The notes: generated by a model not told the origin, from the sequence alone. A DNA stretch of 64,000 bases from Pseudoclavibacter triregionum (GCA_910822395.1 OU365335.1:1674001-1738000), one strand, 5' to 3'. Counted from the first letter of the stretch, positions 26,318 to 35,252 are shown. Numbers and translations: made by a program.

Positions 26318-28174
26318 CTAGCCCGCGCGCACGGCCGCGACGAGGTCCTTGAGGGACGTCTCGTGCGCGCCGAGGAGGCGCTTGAGGCTGCGCGACTGCC
26401 ATCCGGGGTTGGCGACGTCGGCGGCGGTCTCCGGGTCGACCTGCTGCCACGCGGCGGCGACGGCCGCGTCACCGGCCTTCACCGACTCCGAGGCGGCCTT
26501 GTTCTCCGAGTCGAAGCCCGGGTAGAGGGCTGAGCCCGCCTGGATCGTCGGCTCGGTCGTCCGGAGCACGTTCGCCGCGGCCGAGTAGTGCTGGCCCGCC
26601 GTCGCCCAGTTCGAGGCGTACGCGTCGCACACGGCCTTGAGCTCGCTGAGGAAGCACTGCTTCAAGGCGAGGTCGGCGAAGGTCGTGTAGAACGTGCCGT
26701 GCGTCTGCTCGTAGGCGTCCGCGTAGGCGAGGCGCGTCGTCTTGTCGTAGAGGTTCGCGCAGCCCTGGGCGGCCGCGCAGGTCCACTTGAGGTTGCCCGA
26801 GAGCGTGATCGAGTCGCCGTTCTTCAGCGTGATCGCAGGCTTGAGGACGTTCGTCTGGTTCGCCGCGTACTCGTTGAAGACGGAGTTGTACTGGGGGAGC
26901 GTGAGGCAGAACTCGCCGAGCTTCGCGAGGTCGTCCGTGCCCGTGGTGATGAGCGCCTGCTCGGCGGCCGTGCGGCCCTCTAGCGAGGCGGCCTGCTGCT
27001 GCGCGGCCTGGTACTTGACCGAGGCCGTCGCGCCGTCCTCGACGGCGAGCACCGGCATCGGGGCGGCGCTGAGCTCCGAGAGGGCCGTCGAGGCCGTCTG
27101 CACCTGCTCGCAGGCGGCCGTGAAGGCCGTCATCGCCGACGCGGTCTGCGAGAAGAAGTCGTGGTTCTCGCCGAGCGTCGAGGCGACCGAGACCGACTCG
27201 ATGGCGGCGAGGCGCTCCTCCGTCCAGACCTCGTCGTGCGAGGCGAGGGCGGCGGTGTAATCGCCCGCGAGCCTGTCGCCCTTCTGGACGTTCATGAGGT
27301 TGAGGACGACCGGGATGGCGATGCCCGCGACGAGCAGGAGCGCGGCGGCCGCCGCGACCCACGGGAACCACTTCTGGCGGTACCAGGGCTTCTTCGCGGT
27401 CGCCACGGCGCCGGTGGCCGGGGCGGGCGCGTCGGCGTCGGTCGCGAGGGGCGCGCCGAGCGTCGAGGTGCCGTCGGCGCCCGCGCTCGTGAGGTCGATG
27501 GGCTCGCCGCCCTCGCTGAGCGCGTCCCCCTCGCCGGGGAGCGAGGCGACGGGGGCGCTGCCGCCGAAGTGGGCGGGGATGCCCTCGTGGGCGGAGAGGC
27601 CCGCGCCGGCGGCGCCGAGGCCCGCGGCGCCGAGGCCCGCGGCCGCGAGGCCGGAGCCCGCGCCGAGGCCGACCTTCGACGGGTCGAAGGCGGTCGAGCC
27701 GGCGGAGCCCGCGGCGGGGTCGCGCGGGCGGAGGTCGAAGACGAGCTCGCTCGCGTCGGCGGCCGGCTGCGCGGGGGCCTCGCCGAAGCGGGGCGCCTCG
27801 GGAGCGCCGAAGCGGGGCGCTTCGGGCCCGCTGGCCTCGGACTCGCCCGGCTCGTCGGCCTCGCCGAGGCCGAGGGCCGAGACACCGTCCACGTCGCCGG
27901 CCTCGCGGGGCGCGTCCGCGTCCTCGGCGATCGGCTGGCGTCCGAAGACCGTGCTGGGAGCCTCGGCGGGGCCGTCCGCGGGCGCCTGCCCGGCCTGCCC
28001 GCCGCGCAGCGCGGCGAGGGCCTCGGGGCTCATCGCTACCGTGTCGTGGCGGTCGTCGCGGGGCGCGTCGGATCCGGCCGGAGGGGCCCAGGGCGAGCCC
28101 TCGGCGGGCGCCTCGGGAGCGCGCCAGGGCTCGGCGGGCTCGCCGAAGGGAGTGGGAGGAGTGGTTCCGCTCAT
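26318..28174 (-). CDS. Single-pass membrane protein of unknown function, paralog A
   Basis: 618 residues from ATG 28174. About 260 residues of Ala/Pro/Glu-rich, probably cytoplasmic sequence; then KKPWYRQKW, a membrane helix (about 268-291) and an extracytoplasmic domain of about 330 residues rich in helices. Conserved Cys residues occur in the outer domain, for example FCLTLPQ, WTCAAAQGCANLYDK and QCFLSELKAVCDAY. The same order and Cys spacing occur in the adjacent gene, so the two arose by tandem duplication. No enzymatic motif is visible. A TACCCT hexamer 6 nt before the ATG implies a leaderless message. Confidence 0.8.
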   Translation of the reverse strand: MSGTTPPTPFGEPAEPWRAPEAPAEGSPWAPPAGSDAPRDDRHDTVAMSPEALAALRGGQAGQAPADGPAEAPSTVFGRQPIAEDADAPREAGDVDGVSALGLGEADEPGESEASGPEAPRFGAPEAPRFGEAPAQPAADASELVFDLRPRDPAAGSAGSTAFDPSKVGLGAGSGLAAAGLGAAGLGAAGAGLSAHEGIPAHFGGSAPVASLPGEGDALSEGGEPIDLTSAGADGTSTLGAPLATDADAPAPATGAVATAKKPWYRQKWFPWVAAAAALLLVAGIAIPVVLNLMNVQKGDRLAGDYTAALASHDEVWTEERLAAIESVSVASTLGENHDFFSQTASAMTAFTAACEQVQTASTALSELSAAPMPVLAVEDGATASVKYQAAQQQAASLEGRTAAEQALITTGTDDLAKLGEFCLTLPQYNSVFNEYAANQTNVLKPAITLKNGDSITLSGNLKWTCAAAQGCANLYDKTTRLAYADAYEQTHGTFYTTFADLALKQCFLSELKAVCDAYASNWATAGQHYSAAANVLRTTEPTIQAGSALYPGFDSENKAASESVKAGDAAVAAAWQQVDPETAADVANPGWQSRSLKRLLGAHETSLKDLVAAVRAG

Positions 28175-28180
28175 GCCCCA

Positions 28181-28186
28181 AGGGTA
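28181..28186 (-). promoter_or_regulatory. -10 hexamer TACCCT of paralog A gene
   Basis: On the reverse strand TACCCT is followed by six bases and ATG 28174. Confidence 0.6.
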
Positions 28187-28200
28187 CGCGGGAGGCCCGC

Positions 28201-29844
28201 TCAGATGCCCGCAGACCCCCGATAGCCGGTCGCGGCCTCGGCGAGATGGGCCTCGAAGGCCGCGAGCATCCGCGTGATCATGCGGGTCTCCCACTCCGGG
28301 CCCTTGTCGGCGAGGACGGCCGGATCGACCCGTCCCGCCTCGAGATAGGCGAGGCGCTCGGCGTCCGCGTACGCCGTCGCGGAGGCCCGCAGCTCGGCGG
28401 TGAGCCTGGGGAGCGCGGGGCCGGCCGGGTCCTGCGAGTCCGGGCGATCCGAGTCGATCGCGGAGGCGATGGGCTGGAGGTGGTCGCGGCGCACCTCCAC
28501 GGCATCCGCCATCTTCACGCAGTACGGCACGAGCGCGCCGAGCCAGCACTCGCCCGTGAGGTGGGCGCCGAGCTTCACGTCGCGCTCGCTCCAGATCTCC
28601 TCCCAGAGGTCGGCGTAGAGCTTGCGGGCGGCCTCGTCGCGGTAGTCCGGGCATCCGGCGGCGACGTCGCAGGTGAAGGAGCGGCCCTGGATGTCGATGG
28701 CCTGGCCGAAGGCGACCGTGCGCAGCGGCTGCAGCTCCGCGTCGTCGCGGGTGCGCGCCTCGTTCTCGATCGCGAGCCCGAGGCGGAAGTTCGTGCAGAA
28801 GGCGCCGAGCTCGGGAAGGGTGGCGCGGATGGCGTCGAGGAGCGTCTGCGCCGAGCGACGCTCGGCCGCGAAGCCGGCGTCGGCCGCGGCCGTCTCCTGG
28901 TAGCGGGTCGAGAAGTCGCTGCCGGCGACGGGGGCGAGGCTCGGCGGGCCGCTCGTCGACAGCTCGCTCGCGGCGCGCGAGGCGGCGTCGAGCTTCGCGC
29001 ACTCGGAGTCGAGGCGCTGCTGGGCGTCGTAGGGCTGGGCGAGCGGCTCGTCGACGGCCGTGAGCGAGGTGCTCGGGAGCGCGGCGACGAGGGCGTCGAG
29101 GTTCTCCTCGCTCCAGGCGAGCTCGTAGGCGGTCATCGCGCGGGCGTACGCGTCGGAGGCGGCGTCGGCCTCCGCCGTGGCGCGCACCTGGAGGTATGCG
29201 GGCCAGCCGAGCCCGAAGCCGAGGCCGGCGACGAGGAGGAGGACGAGGGGGAGGACGATCGCGACGCGGCGGTACCAGGGCTTCGGCGCCGTCGGCGGGC
29301 CGGCCTCGAACGCCTCCTCGCCGGCGACGGGGGCGTAGTCGGGGTTCGAGATGGAGACGCCGCGGGCCCGGGTCGTCCGGTCGGCGAAGCCGGCGACGCC
29401 GCGCGACTCGCGGTCGGCCGCGCGCCGGGCCTCCTCCTCCGCGCGCCGGCGGCGCTCGGCCTGCTCGCGCTCGTACGCGGCGATCGCCTTCTTGCCCTTG
29501 AGCGGCTTCGCCTCCTCGTAGGGGGCGTCGCCGCCGCGCGGCCGCTCGAAGCCGCGCGGCGCGGGCGGCGCCTCGACGGGCGCGGGGGCTGCGGGGGCGC
29601 CCGTCGTGGTGCGGACGAGCTGGGCGCCGACGCTGCGGCGGGCCCAGGGGGCCGCACCGGGCTCGGGCTGCGGGGGATCCGTCGGGGCGGCTGCGGGGTC
29701 GTGCGGGGCCGCGGTGCCTCCGATGCGCCTGCCCGTCCTCGCGCGCGTGCCGCCAGTCGCGCCCGCCCAGTCGCCGGCGCCCGCGTGCGGGTCGATCTCG
29801 GGCAGGCTCCGGTTCGGGTCGAAGCGATCGCGGGCGTTCGTCAC
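28201..29844 (-). CDS. Single-pass membrane protein of unknown function, paralog B
   Basis: 547 residues from a GTG at 29844 with CGGAGAG about ten bases upstream. About 185 cytoplasmic residues include a charged coiled-coil-like stretch (AAYEREQAERRRRAEEEARR); then KPWYRR, a membrane helix (about 195-215) and an outer domain with Cys pattern like paralog A (FCTNFRLG, FTCDVAAGCPDYRDE, ECWLGALVPYCVKM). The stop is 26 bases before paralog A, which also has its own promoter. No known family recognised. Confidence 0.78.
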   Translation of the reverse strand: MTNARDRFDPNRSLPEIDPHAGAGDWAGATGGTRARTGRRIGGTAAPHDPAAAPTDPPQPEPGAAPWARRSVGAQLVRTTTGAPAAPAPVEAPPAPRGFERPRGGDAPYEEAKPLKGKKAIAAYEREQAERRRRAEEEARRAADRESRGVAGFADRTTRARGVSISNPDYAPVAGEEAFEAGPPTAPKPWYRRVAIVLPLVLLLVAGLGFGLGWPAYLQVRATAEADAASDAYARAMTAYELAWSEENLDALVAALPSTSLTAVDEPLAQPYDAQQRLDSECAKLDAASRAASELSTSGPPSLAPVAGSDFSTRYQETAAADAGFAAERRSAQTLLDAIRATLPELGAFCTNFRLGLAIENEARTRDDAELQPLRTVAFGQAIDIQGRSFTCDVAAGCPDYRDEAARKLYADLWEEIWSERDVKLGAHLTGECWLGALVPYCVKMADAVEVRRDHLQPIASAIDSDRPDSQDPAGPALPRLTAELRASATAYADAERLAYLEAGRVDPAVLADKGPEWETRMITRMLAAFEAHLAEAATGYRGSAGI

Positions 29845-30041
29845 GTGGCGGGCTCTCCGGGTGGTCGGCGCTCGAGGCGGTGGGCGCTCCGGCGGCGGGC
29901 GCGTCGGCGGCGGTCCGCCGGGCGCGGCGGCCTGGGCCGGGGGATCCTGCCACGGCCAGGCGACGTCCGGGTGAACGGGCCGGCGCTCATCCGCCCTCCG
30001 CTCACGGCGGACGCGCAGGGACGGAACCCTCGACGCCGGGC

Positions 30042-30047
30042 TAGAAT
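30042..30047 (+). promoter_or_regulatory. -10 hexamer TAGAAT for tmRNA
   Basis: TAGAAT, close to the TANAAT consensus, lies 94 bases before the mature tmRNA 5' end; a processed leader containing small hairpins would lie between. Confidence 0.55.
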
Positions 30048-30140
30048 GGCTCGATCCCCTCGGGGATCAGGCCTCGCGAGAGGCCGGACAACTCAACAGC
30101 GGCTGTGACCGCACGCGCCGGATGCTCGCATCCGGGTCCA

Positions 30141-30506
30141 GGGGATGATCGGTTTCGACATTGCTTGCGACTCTGCGTGAAGCGGGTCGAGGATGCGGGG
30201 TCATCTCGTAAACGCCCCTCGCAACCTATAGGTGCCAACGCTAAGCGCACCGACTTCGCCCTCGCCGCCTAGGCGAGCCCGATAGTCCGTCAGCCCGGGA
30301 GCGCTCTCGTCCCGGATCCTGGCGTCATTGAGAGAGCTTGCCGCGCCGCTGCGTTTCAGGACGGCGCGGGACATGAACTGGAACTGGGCTCGTCGATCAA
30401 CATGCCTGTCTGCATGATCGGAGCCGAGCAGAACGAATGACAGGCTGCACCCGGAGAAGACGCAGGCTCACAGCAGTGGACGGGGGTTCGATTCCCCCCA
30501 TCTCCA
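30141..30506 (+). ncRNA. ssrA: Transfer-messenger RNA (tmRNA)
   Basis: The 5' end GGGGATGATCGGTTTCGAC and the 3' end GGTTCGATTCCCCCCATCTCCA pair into the tRNA-like acceptor (GGGGAUG with CAUCUCC) and T-arm. The tag reading frame begins at 30234 and ends with TAG at 30270-30272, encoding ANAKRTDFALAA, a typical proteolysis tag ending in ALAA. CCA is not encoded after the discriminator A. It rescues stalled ribosomes together with SmpB. Confidence 0.97.
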
Positions 30507-30512
30507 CGTCCA

Positions 30513-30558
30513 GAAGGCCCCCGGCTTCCGCATGACGACGCGGAAGCCGGGGGCCTTC
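30513..30558 (+). terminator. Terminator of tmRNA gene
   Basis: Perfect 18-bp stem GAAGGCCCCCGGCTTCCG / CGGAAGCCGGGGGCCTTC with a 10-base loop, directly after the mature 3' end. Confidence 0.85.
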
Positions 30559-30788
30559 GTCATGCCGTTGCTTCTGTCCGCCCACGTTCCGGCCAGGCTC
30601 TGCGTGAGGCACGCGGGCGAGCCGCATGCGGCCGGGCCGTCGTCTCCTCTTTCCGGCCCGCACCCAGTTCTTCGCGTATGTGATCACGAACGCGCTATGC
30701 GCGTCGGCGATCACGGAGACGTCATTCTGGGGCGGAGCCCGACGTGGACGAGCGCGCCCGCGGCGGGCCGGAGCGGCGATCGGCCCCG

Positions 30789-31610
30789 CTAGCGGGCGGC
30801 GTCGCCCTCGGCGCCGGGCTCCGGCCCATCGGCCCCGAGGTCGAACTCGTAGCGCAGCCCGTCGAGCTTCGCCTCGAGATCGGCGACCTCGGCCTCGAGC
30901 CGGCGCCGCTCGTCGCCGAGGCGCAGCCGCTCCGTCTCGAGCGTCCTCCGCTCCTCGGCGAGGAGCTCCTCCTCCTCGTCGCGCACGCGGCGGACGATCC
31001 ACGAGGCGAGCGCGCCCGCGACGGAGCCGAGGATCGCGATGCCGCCCACCATGAGCGCGACGCCCACCGCGCGCCCCATGAGCGTGACGGGGTAGAAGTC
31101 GCCGTATCCGGTCGACGACATCGTCGCGAACGCCCACCAGAGGGCCTCCTCGAAGTTCACGAGGTTCGCGCCGGGCGCGCCCCGCTCGGCCTCGAGCACG
31201 GCGAGGGCGCCGATCACCGCGATGAGCAGGGCGCCGGAGGTCACGTAGAGGACCATCCGCCCCTGGAACCGGGCGGTCGCGCGTCGGTCGAGGATGCGCG
31301 CGACGGAGAGGAAGCGCAGCACGCGCAGCGGCCGCAGCAGAGGCAGGAGCACGATGAGCACGTCGATCCAGTGGTCGCGCAGATACCCGAAGCTCTTCTC
31401 CGAGAGCACGGCGCGCACGACGAGGTCGATCGCGAAGGCCGCCCAGATGGCCCACATCGCGATCTCGCACCAGAGGACGAGCGTCGCGTCGACCTCCGGC
31501 CAGATGATCGGGATGCCGTAGGCCGGGAGGAAGAGGATCGCGGCGACGAGCAGCGGCGGATCGGTGATCCCGCGCCAGCGCTCGAGGCGCTCGCCGCTCG
31601 ACTGCGTCAT
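30789..31610 (-). CDS. Voltage-gated-type potassium channel subunit
   Basis: 273 residues. Four hydrophobic helices precede an S4-like segment with spaced arginines (LRPLRVLRFLSVARILDRR). The pore loop carries the selectivity filter STGYGD, followed by a final helix. The C-terminus (about residues 205-255) is a charged coiled coil (EEEELLAEERRTLETERLRL) that would set tetramer assembly. It passes K+ across the cytoplasmic membrane. ATG 31610 has TACGCT 6 nt upstream. Confidence 0.9.
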   Translation of the reverse strand: MTQSSGERLERWRGITDPPLLVAAILFLPAYGIPIIWPEVDATLVLWCEIAMWAIWAAFAIDLVVRAVLSEKSFGYLRDHWIDVLIVLLPLLRPLRVLRFLSVARILDRRATARFQGRMVLYVTSGALLIAVIGALAVLEAERGAPGANLVNFEEALWWAFATMSSTGYGDFYPVTLMGRAVGVALMVGGIAILGSVAGALASWIVRRVRDEEEELLAEERRTLETERLRLGDERRRLEAEVADLEAKLDGLRYEFDLGADGPEPGAEGDAAR

Positions 31611-31616
31611 GCCTCG

Positions 31617-31622
31617 AGCGTA
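31617..31622 (-). promoter_or_regulatory. -10 hexamer TACGCT of potassium channel gene
   Basis: On the reverse strand TACGCT is followed by CGAGGC and ATG 31610 (6-nt spacer). Confidence 0.65.
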
Positions 31623-31680
31623 CTCCCGCGGGGCATCCGATCAGGGCGCGGGGGAGTCTCGGCGGACGAGCCGAAGAAGG

Positions 31681-32160
31681 CTACTGCGGCGCCCCGGCGC
31701 TCGCCGTGCGCGGCTGGCCGTCGGCGCTCGCGACGAGGCAGGCGAGCGCGCGATCGCCCGCGGCCCAGCTCTCGGCGCTCGGGCCGAGGTAGCGGGCGAG
31801 CAGCTCGGGGGCGGCGGTCGGGACGCGGCCGGTGAACGCGGCGAAGGCGCTCGTGCACTCGGCGTCCGCCTGCGCGGCGATCGCCTCGTCGCCGGGGAAC
31901 GCGGCGCCGTCGAGCTCGATGATCGAGGCGACCTCGTAGTCGTGGGGCCATCCGCAGTCGGGCATCACGAGGCCCATCGTGCGGTCGGACGTCTGGTCGA
32001 AGCACATGCCCTGCTCGAGCTCGGTGAGCGGGATGGCCCGGGGCTCCGGCCCGCTCGCCGCGCAGCCCGACATCCCGAGCGCCGCGGCGGCCGCGAAGGC
32101 GCCGGCGAGCGCGAGGCGGAGGGCGCGGCGGGGGCGGATCGTGGGGGCGGCATGAGGCAC
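31681..32160 (-). CDS. Septum-formation-family lipoprotein, first copy
   Basis: 159 residues from a GTG at 32160. A signal peptide ends in the lipobox MSGC. The mature part has the pattern of the 'septum formation' domain: GMCFDQ, VMPDCGWPHDYEVAS, FPGDEAIAAQADAEC and a final GDRALACLV, giving four spaced Cys. The domain name derives from an old annotation; the actual function is not established. A paralog follows upstream on the same strand. TAGACT lies 6 nt before the GTG. Confidence 0.78.
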   Translation of the reverse strand: MPHAAPTIRPRRALRLALAGAFAAAAALGMSGCAASGPEPRAIPLTELEQGMCFDQTSDRTMGLVMPDCGWPHDYEVASIIELDGAAFPGDEAIAAQADAECTSAFAAFTGRVPTAAPELLARYLGPSAESWAAGDRALACLVASADGQPRTASAGAPQ

Positions 32161-32166
32161 CCGACG

Positions 32167-32172
32167 AGTCTA
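32167..32172 (-). promoter_or_regulatory. -10 hexamer TAGACT of first septum-formation lipoprotein
   Basis: On the reverse strand TAGACT is followed by CGTCGG and the GTG at 32160 (6-nt spacer), which decides the GTG start. Confidence 0.65.
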
Positions 32173-32207
32173 TGGTCGACCCCCGCGCCGCCCGGCCGGG
32201 CACGCGG

Positions 32208-32238
32208 AAGGGGCGCCCCGCGATGCGGGACGCCCCTT
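32208..32238 (-). terminator. Terminator between the two septum-formation lipoproteins
   Basis: 14-bp stem AAGGGGCGCCCCGC / GCGGGACGCCCCTT with one mismatch and loop GAT, after the stop of the second copy and before the promoter of the first. Confidence 0.75.
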
Positions 32239-32260
32239 GGAGCCTTGCGGCGGCCTGCGG

Positions 32261-32845
32261 CTACTTGCCGGCCGAGCCCGTCGACTCCGAGCCGTTGCGG
32301 GCCTTGACGACGCAGAGGATCTCGCGGTCGTTCGCCTGCTCCCACGACTCCTGCGAGGGGGAGATGTAGAAGTAGTCGTACTTCGAGGAGTCCTTGACCC
32401 ACTTGTCGAACTCCGGCGCGCACTGCTCGTCGGCGAACTTCGAGACGGCCGAGTCGCCCGGGTAGGTCGTGCCGGTCATCGTGGCCGTGAAGTAGGCCTC
32501 GTACTGGTGCGGGGCGTCGCACGACGAGTACATCGTGATCTCGTCGATGAGCGTGGCCGAGGCTGGGACGGTGAAGCAGTCGCCGACCTTGACGTCGTAG
32601 ATCGAGGCCGAGTAGCCCGAGTCGTTCGAGCCCGAGCCGCCGCTCGACGAGCTCGTCGACTCCGTCGTCGAGCCGCCGCCGTTCGACGTGCCCTGCGTGC
32701 TCTCGCCGCCGCTCTGGCTCGTCGTCGAGGTCGGCTTCGAGCCGCCCGTCACGAGCTCGATGAGCGAGCAGCCGGCGAGGCTCGTCGTCGCGATGCCAGC
32801 GACGAGGGCGGCGCCGGCGACGCGAGCGATGCGCTTGTTCACCAT
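32261..32845 (-). CDS. Septum-formation-family lipoprotein, second copy
   Basis: 194 residues with AAGGAG before ATG 32845. Signal peptide ending in lipobox LAGC, then a 50-residue Ser/Thr/Gly linker and the domain VGDCFTVP, YSSCDAPHQYEAYF, YPGDSAVSKFADEQC, ISPSQESWEQANDREILCVV. The four Cys and the PH and YPGD features match the first copy. Each copy has its own expression signals. Confidence 0.8.
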   Translation of the reverse strand: MVNKRIARVAGAALVAGIATTSLAGCSLIELVTGGSKPTSTTSQSGGESTQGTSNGGGSTTESTSSSSGGSGSNDSGYSASIYDVKVGDCFTVPASATLIDEITMYSSCDAPHQYEAYFTATMTGTTYPGDSAVSKFADEQCAPEFDKWVKDSSKYDYFYISPSQESWEQANDREILCVVKARNGSESTGSAGK

Positions 32846-33040
32846 GGTCGTCTCCTTGTGGGGAAAGGTCCTCGCCGCCGGGTGCGGGGGATCGTCGTCA
32901 TGCTAGCCAGAGCGGCGGCGTCGCGGGATGAGCATCCGCCCTGCCGCCGCGCGATTCCATCCAGCGTTCACCGGCGGGTCATCCCGGCGGCGGAGCTTTG
33001 CAACGGCTTCGTCACGGGCCTTGCGCGGGGCGGCCGTCCG

Positions 33041-33046
33041 TAGACT
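33041..33046 (+). promoter_or_regulatory. -10 hexamer TAGACT of MFS exporter gene
   Basis: TAGACT lies 9 nt before ATG 33056; no ribosome-binding site. Confidence 0.55.
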
Positions 33047-33055
33047 GTGCGCGTC

Positions 33056-34606
33056 ATGACCGACGCCTCCCGCCCCGCCGAGCCCGACGACCGCCGCGAC
33101 GCATCCTCCTCCGCCGACCCCGCGCCCGCCGACCCAGCGCCCGGTGCCGTCGGCCCCGACGGCTCCGCCCCCGCCGCGGAGCCGCGCCGCTGGACGGCCT
33201 TCTGGATCTGCGCCGCCGTGGCGATCCTCACGATCCTCGACCTCGCGAAGGTCAACGTCACGCTCGGCCCGATCGAGCACACGCTCGGCGCCTCCACCTC
33301 CGAGGTGCAGCTCATCGTCGCGGGCTACGTCCTCGCCTTCGGCCTCGCGCTCGTGCCCGCCGGGCGCCTCGGCGACCTCCGTAGCCGCAAGGCGCTCTTC
33401 CTCATCGGCCTCGCGGGCTTCGCGCTCGCGAGCACCGTCTGCGCGCTCTCCGCCTCCACGACGATGCTCGTCATCGGCCGCGTGCTCCAGGGCGCCGCCG
33501 CCGGCACGCTCATGCCGCAGGTCATCGGCCTCATCCAGCAGCTCTTCCAGGGCCGCGAGCGCGGCAAGGCCTTCGGCATCTTCGGCGCCTCGATCGGCAT
33601 CGGCACGGCCTTCGGGCCGACCATCGGGGGCCTGCTCATCGGCGCCTTCGGTGAGGAGGGCGGATGGCGGGCGACCTTCGGGATGAACATCCCGCTCGCG
33701 CTCCTGCTCCTCGCCGCGGCGTGGCGCCTCCTGCCGGCCCGCCAGGCCCACGGCGCCGCGCACTCGCTCGACCTCGGCGGCGTCGCGCTCCTCGCGGGCG
33801 CGGTGTGCTCGCTCATGCTCCCGTTCGTGCTCTCGAGCGGTCAGGGCGCGAACCCCGCGATCTGGTGGCTGCTCGCGCTCTCGGCCGCCTTCGCCGTCGC
33901 CTTCGTGCTCTGGGAGCGGCGGGAGCTTCGCGAGGGCCGCGTGCCGCTCATCGACTTCGCGCTCTTCGCGACGCCGTCCTACCGCTACGGCGTGCTCGTG
34001 ACGACGCTGCTCTTCATGGCGATGCCGGCCGGATTCCTCGTCATGACGATGCTCCTCCAGCTCGGGCTCGGCCGGGAGCCGGTCGTCGTCGGCCTCGTCA
34101 CGGTGCCGTACGCGATCGCCTCGGCGATCGTCGCGGCCGTGACCGGCCCGTACACGCACCGCCACGCGCCGAGCTTCGTCGCGCTGGGCATGGGGCTCAT
34201 GGTCGCGGGCTTCCTCGGCGTGCTCCTCGCGACGCCGGTCGTGGCGCCGGAGACCGGGCCGTGGGTCTTCGCCGGCTCGCTCGTCGTCGCGGGCATCGGC
34301 GCGGGCTTCGTCATGGGCGCGAACCAGATGCGGATGCTCTCGCGCGTGCCCGTCACGGAGGCCGGGGTCGCGGGATCCTTCGCCCAGGTCGGGCAGCGCG
34401 TGGGCAACGCGATCGGCGTCTCGATCGGCTCGACGGCGTTCTTCGCGGCGCTCGCGGCCGGCGGCGGCGAGGGCGAGGCGGCGTATCGCGGGGGCGCGAC
34501 GGCGGGCCTCGGCTTCGTCGTCGCGGTGCTCGGGCTCGGGCTCGTCGTGGCGCTGCTCGACCTGGTCGCGTCGCGGCGGGAGCCGCAGGGGCCGGTGCAC
34601 GGGTAG
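33056..34606 (+). CDS. MFS transporter, DHA2-like drug:H+ antiporter
   Basis: 516 residues. A disordered N-terminus of about 45 residues precedes roughly 14 membrane helices. Motif A-like GRLGDLRSRKALFLIG follows helix 2, and the DHA2-type helix pattern IGRVLQGAAAGTLMPQVIGLIQQLF follows. It would export hydrophobic compounds using the proton gradient. ATG 33056 is chosen over the GTG at 33047 because the promoter hexamer abuts the GTG. Substrate unknown. Confidence 0.88.
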   Translation: MTDASRPAEPDDRRDASSSADPAPADPAPGAVGPDGSAPAAEPRRWTAFWICAAVAILTILDLAKVNVTLGPIEHTLGASTSEVQLIVAGYVLAFGLALVPAGRLGDLRSRKALFLIGLAGFALASTVCALSASTTMLVIGRVLQGAAAGTLMPQVIGLIQQLFQGRERGKAFGIFGASIGIGTAFGPTIGGLLIGAFGEEGGWRATFGMNIPLALLLLAAAWRLLPARQAHGAAHSLDLGGVALLAGAVCSLMLPFVLSSGQGANPAIWWLLALSAAFAVAFVLWERRELREGRVPLIDFALFATPSYRYGVLVTTLLFMAMPAGFLVMTMLLQLGLGREPVVVGLVTVPYAIASAIVAAVTGPYTHRHAPSFVALGMGLMVAGFLGVLLATPVVAPETGPWVFAGSLVVAGIGAGFVMGANQMRMLSRVPVTEAGVAGSFAQVGQRVGNAIGVSIGSTAFFAALAAGGGEGEAAYRGGATAGLGFVVAVLGLGLVVALLDLVASRREPQGPVHG

Positions 34607-34620
34607 GTCCTGAGGGGGCC

Positions 34621-34714
34621 GGTGGTTTCGAGACGCGGCCTGCGGGGCGCTCCTCAACCACCTCAGGTGGCTGCAGGTGGGTGAGGAGCGAGCAGCGAGC
34701 GTCTCGAAACCACC
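34621..34714. repeat. REP-like inverted repeat, paired unit (copy 4 of 6 loci)
   Basis: GGTGGTTTCGAGACG...CTCCTCAACCACC then GGTGGGTGAGGAG...GTCTCGAAACCACC, between the convergent MFS and marR genes. One arm has GGTGGG in place of GGTGGT. Confidence 0.9.
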
Positions 34715-34730
34715 GAACGCCACGGCCTGC

Positions 34731-35246
34731 TCAGCCCTGCAGCGGCAGCAGCAGCCTCCTGAGAAGCCCCGCGAGCTGCTCGCGCTCCACGGTGTCGAGC
34801 GGCGCGAGGAGCGCCTCCTCGCGAGCGAGATGCTCCACGACCGCGTCGTCGACGAGCGCGCGCCCCGCCTCCGTGAGCCGGATGCGCCGCACCCGGGCGT
34901 CCGCCTCGTCCGCCATCCGGGTCACGAGCCCCTTCGCCACGAGCCGGTCGATGCGCTTCGAGACGGCCCCCGAGGTGACCATCGTCCGCTCGCCGAGCTC
35001 GCCCGGGGTGCGCTCGTATGGCGCGCCCGCGCGGCGCAGCGTCGCGAGGACGTCGAACTCGCCCTCTCCGAGTCCGCGCGACTCGAAGGTGGGCCGCAGC
35101 GCCTGGTCGCTCGCGAGCGCGAGGCGCGCGATGCGGCCGACGACCCCCATCGGGGCGGCGTCGAGCTCGGGCCGCTCGCGCGCCCACTCGGCGAGGATGG
35201 CGTCGACGCGGTCCGCGACGGGGAGAGGGGGATCCGGCTCGTCCAT
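34731..35246 (-). CDS. MarR family transcriptional regulator
   Basis: 171 residues. The winged-helix region reads FDVLATLRRAGAPYERTPGELGERTMVTSGAVSKRIDRLVAKGLVTRM, with ARVRRIRLTEAGRALVDD as the wing and following helix. It lies divergent from an EamA exporter gene, and a palindrome covers the space between the two promoters, so it very probably represses both itself and the exporter. The ligand is unknown. TAGGAT lies 6 nt before ATG 35246. Confidence 0.9.
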   Translation of the reverse strand: MDEPDPPLPVADRVDAILAEWARERPELDAAPMGVVGRIARLALASDQALRPTFESRGLGEGEFDVLATLRRAGAPYERTPGELGERTMVTSGAVSKRIDRLVAKGLVTRMADEADARVRRIRLTEAGRALVDDAVVEHLAREEALLAPLDTVEREQLAGLLRRLLLPLQG

Positions 35247-35252
35247 ACGCCG

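Noticed and set aside
30560-30788. A gene in the slightly less GC-rich gap between tmRNA and the K+ channel
   Set aside because: Short frames there have no start signals or motifs, and the only repeat (GATCACG flanking a short stretch near 30690-30720) is too small to interpret. No integrase or attachment site next to tmRNA was found.
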